DNA of 64,000 nucleotides. Origin: Emticicia oligotrophica DSM 17448 (lineage in GTDB: Bacteria; Bacteroidota; Bacteroidia; Cytophagales; Spirosomataceae). Positions 61,387 to 64,000 of the stretch are shown here, piece by piece. The stretch is taken from assembly GCF_000263195.1 (NCBI RefSeq), contig NC_018748.1:2604001-2668000 (forward strand), read 5' to 3'. Positions within the stretch are counted from its first letter, which is position 1; each line of letters begins with the position of its first letter. The notes under the pieces are model-generated. The model saw only the letters and a program-made list of their open reading frames with translations, was not told the DNA's origin and searched no databases. Made by a program: the position numbers and the translations under genes.

Positions 61387-61947
61387 ATGAACGTGCTTGA
61401 CTTATTTTTTATCCTTCCACTACTTTATGGTGCTTATAGAGGTTACCAAAAAGGACTTTTTATTGAAATTATTGGGGTAGCAGCATTTGTGGTAGCTATT
61501 GTTATTGGGTTTAAGTTTTTGGGCTTTGGCATGAATATGATAGCCCCAGTTATTGGCGAAAGTTTAGCTAACCGATTTTTGCCTTATTTGAGTTTTACTT
61601 TAATATTTTTTCCATCTATTTTCTTCATTAATAAAATGGGTTGGATGCTTCGTAGGGCCTTACGATTTACGATTTTAGGAACCATAGATGGCTTTGCTGG
61701 AGCTTTGGTAGGGGTTTTTACATGGATTTTTGGTATTAGCACACTGCTGTGGTTAATGAGTAGTATTGATGTAAATTTACCCAAGAAACTAAGAGAGGAA
61801 TCGCTTACTTATCCAGTGGTTAAGAAGGTAGCCCCAACGGTTATCTCAAAGGTCTCCGATTGGATTCCTACTGGCGGAAATATGATTAAGGAATGGACAA
61901 AACGAGGAGAAGACAAGGAGAAAAGCAAAGAAACTGAAGAAAAATAG
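61387..61947 (+). CDS. CvpA-family membrane protein
   Basis: A 186-residue protein with four to five membrane helices and the CvpA start LDLFFILPLLYGAYRGYQKGLFIEIIG (3-30 region), including the conserved GxxKGxF-like turn. The C-terminal part is charged and Lys/Glu-rich (EWTKRGEDKEKSKETEEK). CvpA proteins are linked to colicin V export in Escherichia coli and to envelope stress in others; the role here is not known. It ends in a terminator stem. Confidence 0.82.
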   Translation: MNVLDLFFILPLLYGAYRGYQKGLFIEIIGVAAFVVAIVIGFKFLGFGMNMIAPVIGESLANRFLPYLSFTLIFFPSIFFINKMGWMLRRALRFTILGTIDGFAGALVGVFTWIFGISTLLWLMSSIDVNLPKKLREESLTYPVVKKVAPTVISKVSDWIPTGGNMIKEWTKRGEDKEKSKETEEK

Positions 61948-61964
61948 GGGAGCATCTGCTCCCC
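61947..61964. terminator. Terminator-like hairpin between cvpA and the glycosyltransferase
   Basis: GGGGAGCA-TC-TGCTCCCC overlaps the last base of the cvpA stop codon. The T-run is short on both sides (TTCTTTATTT on plus). It lies between two converging genes. Confidence 0.65.
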
Positions 61965-61992
61965 GTAGTTCTTTATTTAAAAATAATGCTGG

Positions 61993-62733
61993 TTATTTAA
62001 GCAAATCCCATTTCCATAGACCTAAATTAGATAGGCAATAGCGAAATGAAACCCATAAAACGCCTAAACCGTATTTTGAACTTCTAACAAAATTGATAGA
62101 AGAAGCTTCATCGAAATATTTAGTTGGACAAGTAACCTCAGCAATTTCAAAGCCTTTGGCAAAAATTTGGGCAATCATTTCATTATCGAAAATAAAATCA
62201 TCATCACATTTTTTGAATGGAACGGCCTCAAGTACCTCACGTGAGAATGCACGATAACCCGTATGATACTCTGAAAGCTTTTGATTCATCAAAATATTTT
62301 GCGTAAGTGTAAGAAAACGGTTAGCAATGTATTTATAAATTGGCATTCCGCCCTTCAAAGCACCTTTACCCAAAATTCTTGAACCAAAAACTACTGGATA
62401 TAGGTCTTCACCAATAATACTCACCATAGCTCTGATTAGTTTTGGAGTATATTGATAATCTGGATGTACCATCACGACAATATCTGCTCCAATTTCAAGG
62501 GCTTTATTGTAGCAAGTTTTTTGGTTGCCGCCATATCCTTTATTATTGTCATGACGAATAACGTGTTGAATACCAATGTTTTTGGCTACTTCTGAGGTGT
62601 TGTCAGGGCTATAATCATCAACTAAAATTACTTCGTCAACAATATCAAAGGGAATTTCTTTGTAAGTACGTTCAAGAGTCAAAGATGCACGATAGGCTGG
62701 CATTACGATGACTACTTTTTTACCATTATACAT
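61993..62733 (-). CDS. Family 2 glycosyltransferase (dolichol-phosphate mannosyltransferase-like)
   Basis: A 246-residue GT-A protein. Seen are VVIVMPAYRASLTLERTY (7-24), the nucleotide-binding DEVILVDDYSPDNT, GYGGNQKTCYNKAL, and VHPDYQY in place of the usual DxD-like metal site. No membrane helix is evident after it, unlike the DPMS fusions with a GtrA domain. It probably transfers a sugar from an NDP-sugar to a lipid carrier. It stands alone. Confidence 0.85.
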   Translation of the reverse strand: MYNGKKVVIVMPAYRASLTLERTYKEIPFDIVDEVILVDDYSPDNTSEVAKNIGIQHVIRHDNNKGYGGNQKTCYNKALEIGADIVVMVHPDYQYTPKLIRAMVSIIGEDLYPVVFGSRILGKGALKGGMPIYKYIANRFLTLTQNILMNQKLSEYHTGYRAFSREVLEAVPFKKCDDDFIFDNEMIAQIFAKGFEIAEVTCPTKYFDEASSINFVRSSKYGLGVLWVSFRYCLSNLGLWKWDLLK

Positions 62734-62982
62734 GAATTATTCGAGTTTTCGGTGCAATTTTGCAAATCAATTTAACTGAAATTGTGTTACAAAGTACAGC
62801 ATGTTTCATCTGAATTGCAAATTCGAGAAATTTTATTAGTTATTAGAAATAGTTTTATTTACTCTCTAAGAGAACTAATATGTTAGTAGTCAACTGATAA
62901 CAAGTGAATAAAGAACTAATCACAGTGTTATTAAAATAAAGTACAAAGATTTTAAGCAGTATATATTTTAAATTTTCCTTTT

Positions 62983-64000
62983 ATGAATTTTTCAAACGAA
63001 ACAATATTTTTCACCTGTTTTTCGATTTTTGTGGGTTTAGTGATGGCCTTCGATTTAGGAGCATTTAGCAAGTCGAATAGCCATAAAGTTAGTTTTAAAG
63101 AAGCAGGGCTTTGGAGTGCGGTTTGGGTAGCTTTAGCGGTTGGCTTTTTCTTTTTCTTACGCCAATATGGATATTTGATTCACGATATTAGTGATGCTTC
63201 ACACCTCGAGTCTGTTAGGTTAAAGTATTATGATAAACTGAAATTACCTACTGATTTTAATGCCGCTTTACAAGCTTTTGAAAATAGCATGGCTATTGAT
63301 TACCTGACGGGTTATTTAACTGAATATTCGCTTTCTGTTGATAATATTTTTGTGTTTATTCTTATCTTTAGTTCGTTTGGTGTACATGAGAAATTCTACA
63401 AAAAAGTATTGGTTTGGGGAATTTTAGGCTCAATAGTTTTGCGTTTTATTTTTATCTTTATCGGTGCGGCCTTGATTCAAGAATTTGAGTGGATTCTCTT
63501 CATTTTTGGTGGATTTTTGGTTTATACGGGACTAAAAATATTTTTTAGTAAAGAAGAGGAAGAAGAGAAAATTGAGCCTGCAAAGCACCCAGTTGTAAAA
63601 GCAGCATCAAAAATATTTAATGTTTACAAACGTAATGTAACAGATAATTTCTTTATTTATCACAAGCACTACAAAAAATGGTATATCACGCCACTTTTCT
63701 TGGTCATGCTCGTGATTGCAGGCACTGATGTTGTTTTTGCAGTAGATTCTATTCCAGCGATTTTCTCGATTACAAAAGACCCATACATCGTATTTTTCTC
63801 TAATGTTTTTGCTATTATGGGACTTCGCTCGATGTTCTTTTTCTTATCGAGTATTATGGGCTTATTCCGTTATTTGCCTTTAGGATTGGGCGTATTGCTT
63901 ACATTTATCGGTGCAAAAATGCTTTTACACCACCAAATGGAAGGCCTTGGGTTTACAAATACCCATTCATTGCTCGTCATTGTAGGTATATTAGCTACGA
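62983..64000 (+). CDS. TerC/Alx-family metal transporter (3' end cut off)
   Basis: The frame opens at the ATG 62983 and is still open at the window end, so the gene is partial (about 339 residues seen). The TerC landmarks are present: MAFDLGAF near the start, TEYSLSVDNIFVF (acidic Asp), GTDVVFAVDSIPAIFSI, NVFAIMGLRSMFFFL. Relatives export manganese. The 249-base upstream gap shows no yybP-ykoY-like element that I can recognise. Confidence 0.9.
   Translation, partial: MNFSNETIFFTCFSIFVGLVMAFDLGAFSKSNSHKVSFKEAGLWSAVWVALAVGFFFFLRQYGYLIHDISDASHLESVRLKYYDKLKLPTDFNAALQAFENSMAIDYLTGYLTEYSLSVDNIFVFILIFSSFGVHEKFYKKVLVWGILGSIVLRFIFIFIGAALIQEFEWILFIFGGFLVYTGLKIFFSKEEEEEKIEPAKHPVVKAASKIFNVYKRNVTDNFFIYHKHYKKWYITPLFLVMLVIAGTDVVFAVDSIPAIFSITKDPYIVFFSNVFAIMGLRSMFFFLSSIMGLFRYLPLGLGVLLTFIGAKMLLHHQMEGLGFTNTHSLLVIVGILAT

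Noticed and set aside
62734-62982. Manganese-sensing yybP-ykoY riboswitch before the TerC gene
   Set aside because: The conserved internal loops of this element are not recognisable in the gap.
1-64000. CRISPR arrays, prophage genes, insertion sequences, rRNA or tRNA genes
   Set aside because: No regularly spaced repeats, transposase, integrase, phage structural gene or RNA gene signature was seen.

Overview
The window is AT-rich DNA from a Bacteroidota bacterium, most likely a member of the Cytophagales (Spirosomaceae-like; genus not determined). Three things point there: two SusC/SusD outer-membrane uptake pairs, the type IX secretion/gliding genes porT and gldH, and several upstream regions with the Bacteroidota promoter form (TAnnTTTG, in one case with TTG 20 bases further upstream). 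There are no rRNA or tRNA genes, CRISPR arrays or insertion sequences that I can see. The first and last genes are cut by the window edges.

Layout. 1-3.4 kb: a GntR-type regulator (5' cut), two tandem alpha/beta hydrolases and a MarR regulator. 3.4-7.8 kb: a divergent EmrA-EmrB-TolC type efflux operon; the gap to marR holds several dyads that look like operators. 8-11.3 kb: ogt, menaquinone methyltransferase, porT, yidD and a YfiT-like DinB protein. 11.4-13.3 kb: a fused SerB-SerA protein. 13.3-21.9 kb: a long, strongly structured untranslated leader followed by susC, susD, a small lipoprotein, a Tat-signal-bearing HisC-like aminotransferase and a permease. I regard this as the least ordinary locus here. 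22.2-28.3 kb: ccmF-type haem lyase, a small membrane protein, a gluzincin-like peptidase and a PQQ dehydrogenase with a cytochrome c domain, whose haem would need the Ccm machinery.

28.6-35.7 kb: purD, a broken antitoxin-like gene, a cluster of short hairpin repeats, a PSP1/RicT-like protein with a long Q/N/G tail, gldH, a Lon-substrate-binding-domain protein and an S9 peptidase. 35.9-43.8 kb: sugar-nucleotide epimerase, kup, an enoyl-CoA hydratase-family protein, a large secreted sugar-dehydrogenase/PKD/NPCBM protein and a flavin reductase. 44.2-48.3 kb: an ECF sigma factor, a HEAT-repeat membrane anchor and two DUF4097 proteins form one operon, divergent from oxyR. 48.4-51.7 kb: nrdB, a beta-lactamase-fold serine hydrolase and an M48 peptidase.

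51.9-61.3 kb: an arsenosugar-type cluster (DUF2064 glycosyltransferase, AhpD-like protein, radical-SAM ArsS) runs straight into a second susC-susD pair, a sodium:solute symporter and a metallophosphatase, all on the same strand. 61.4-64 kb: cvpA, a family 2 glycosyltransferase and a TerC-family metal transporter cut by the window end. Several genes use TTG starts or have an upstream TTG extension, so start choices are discussed entry by entry.
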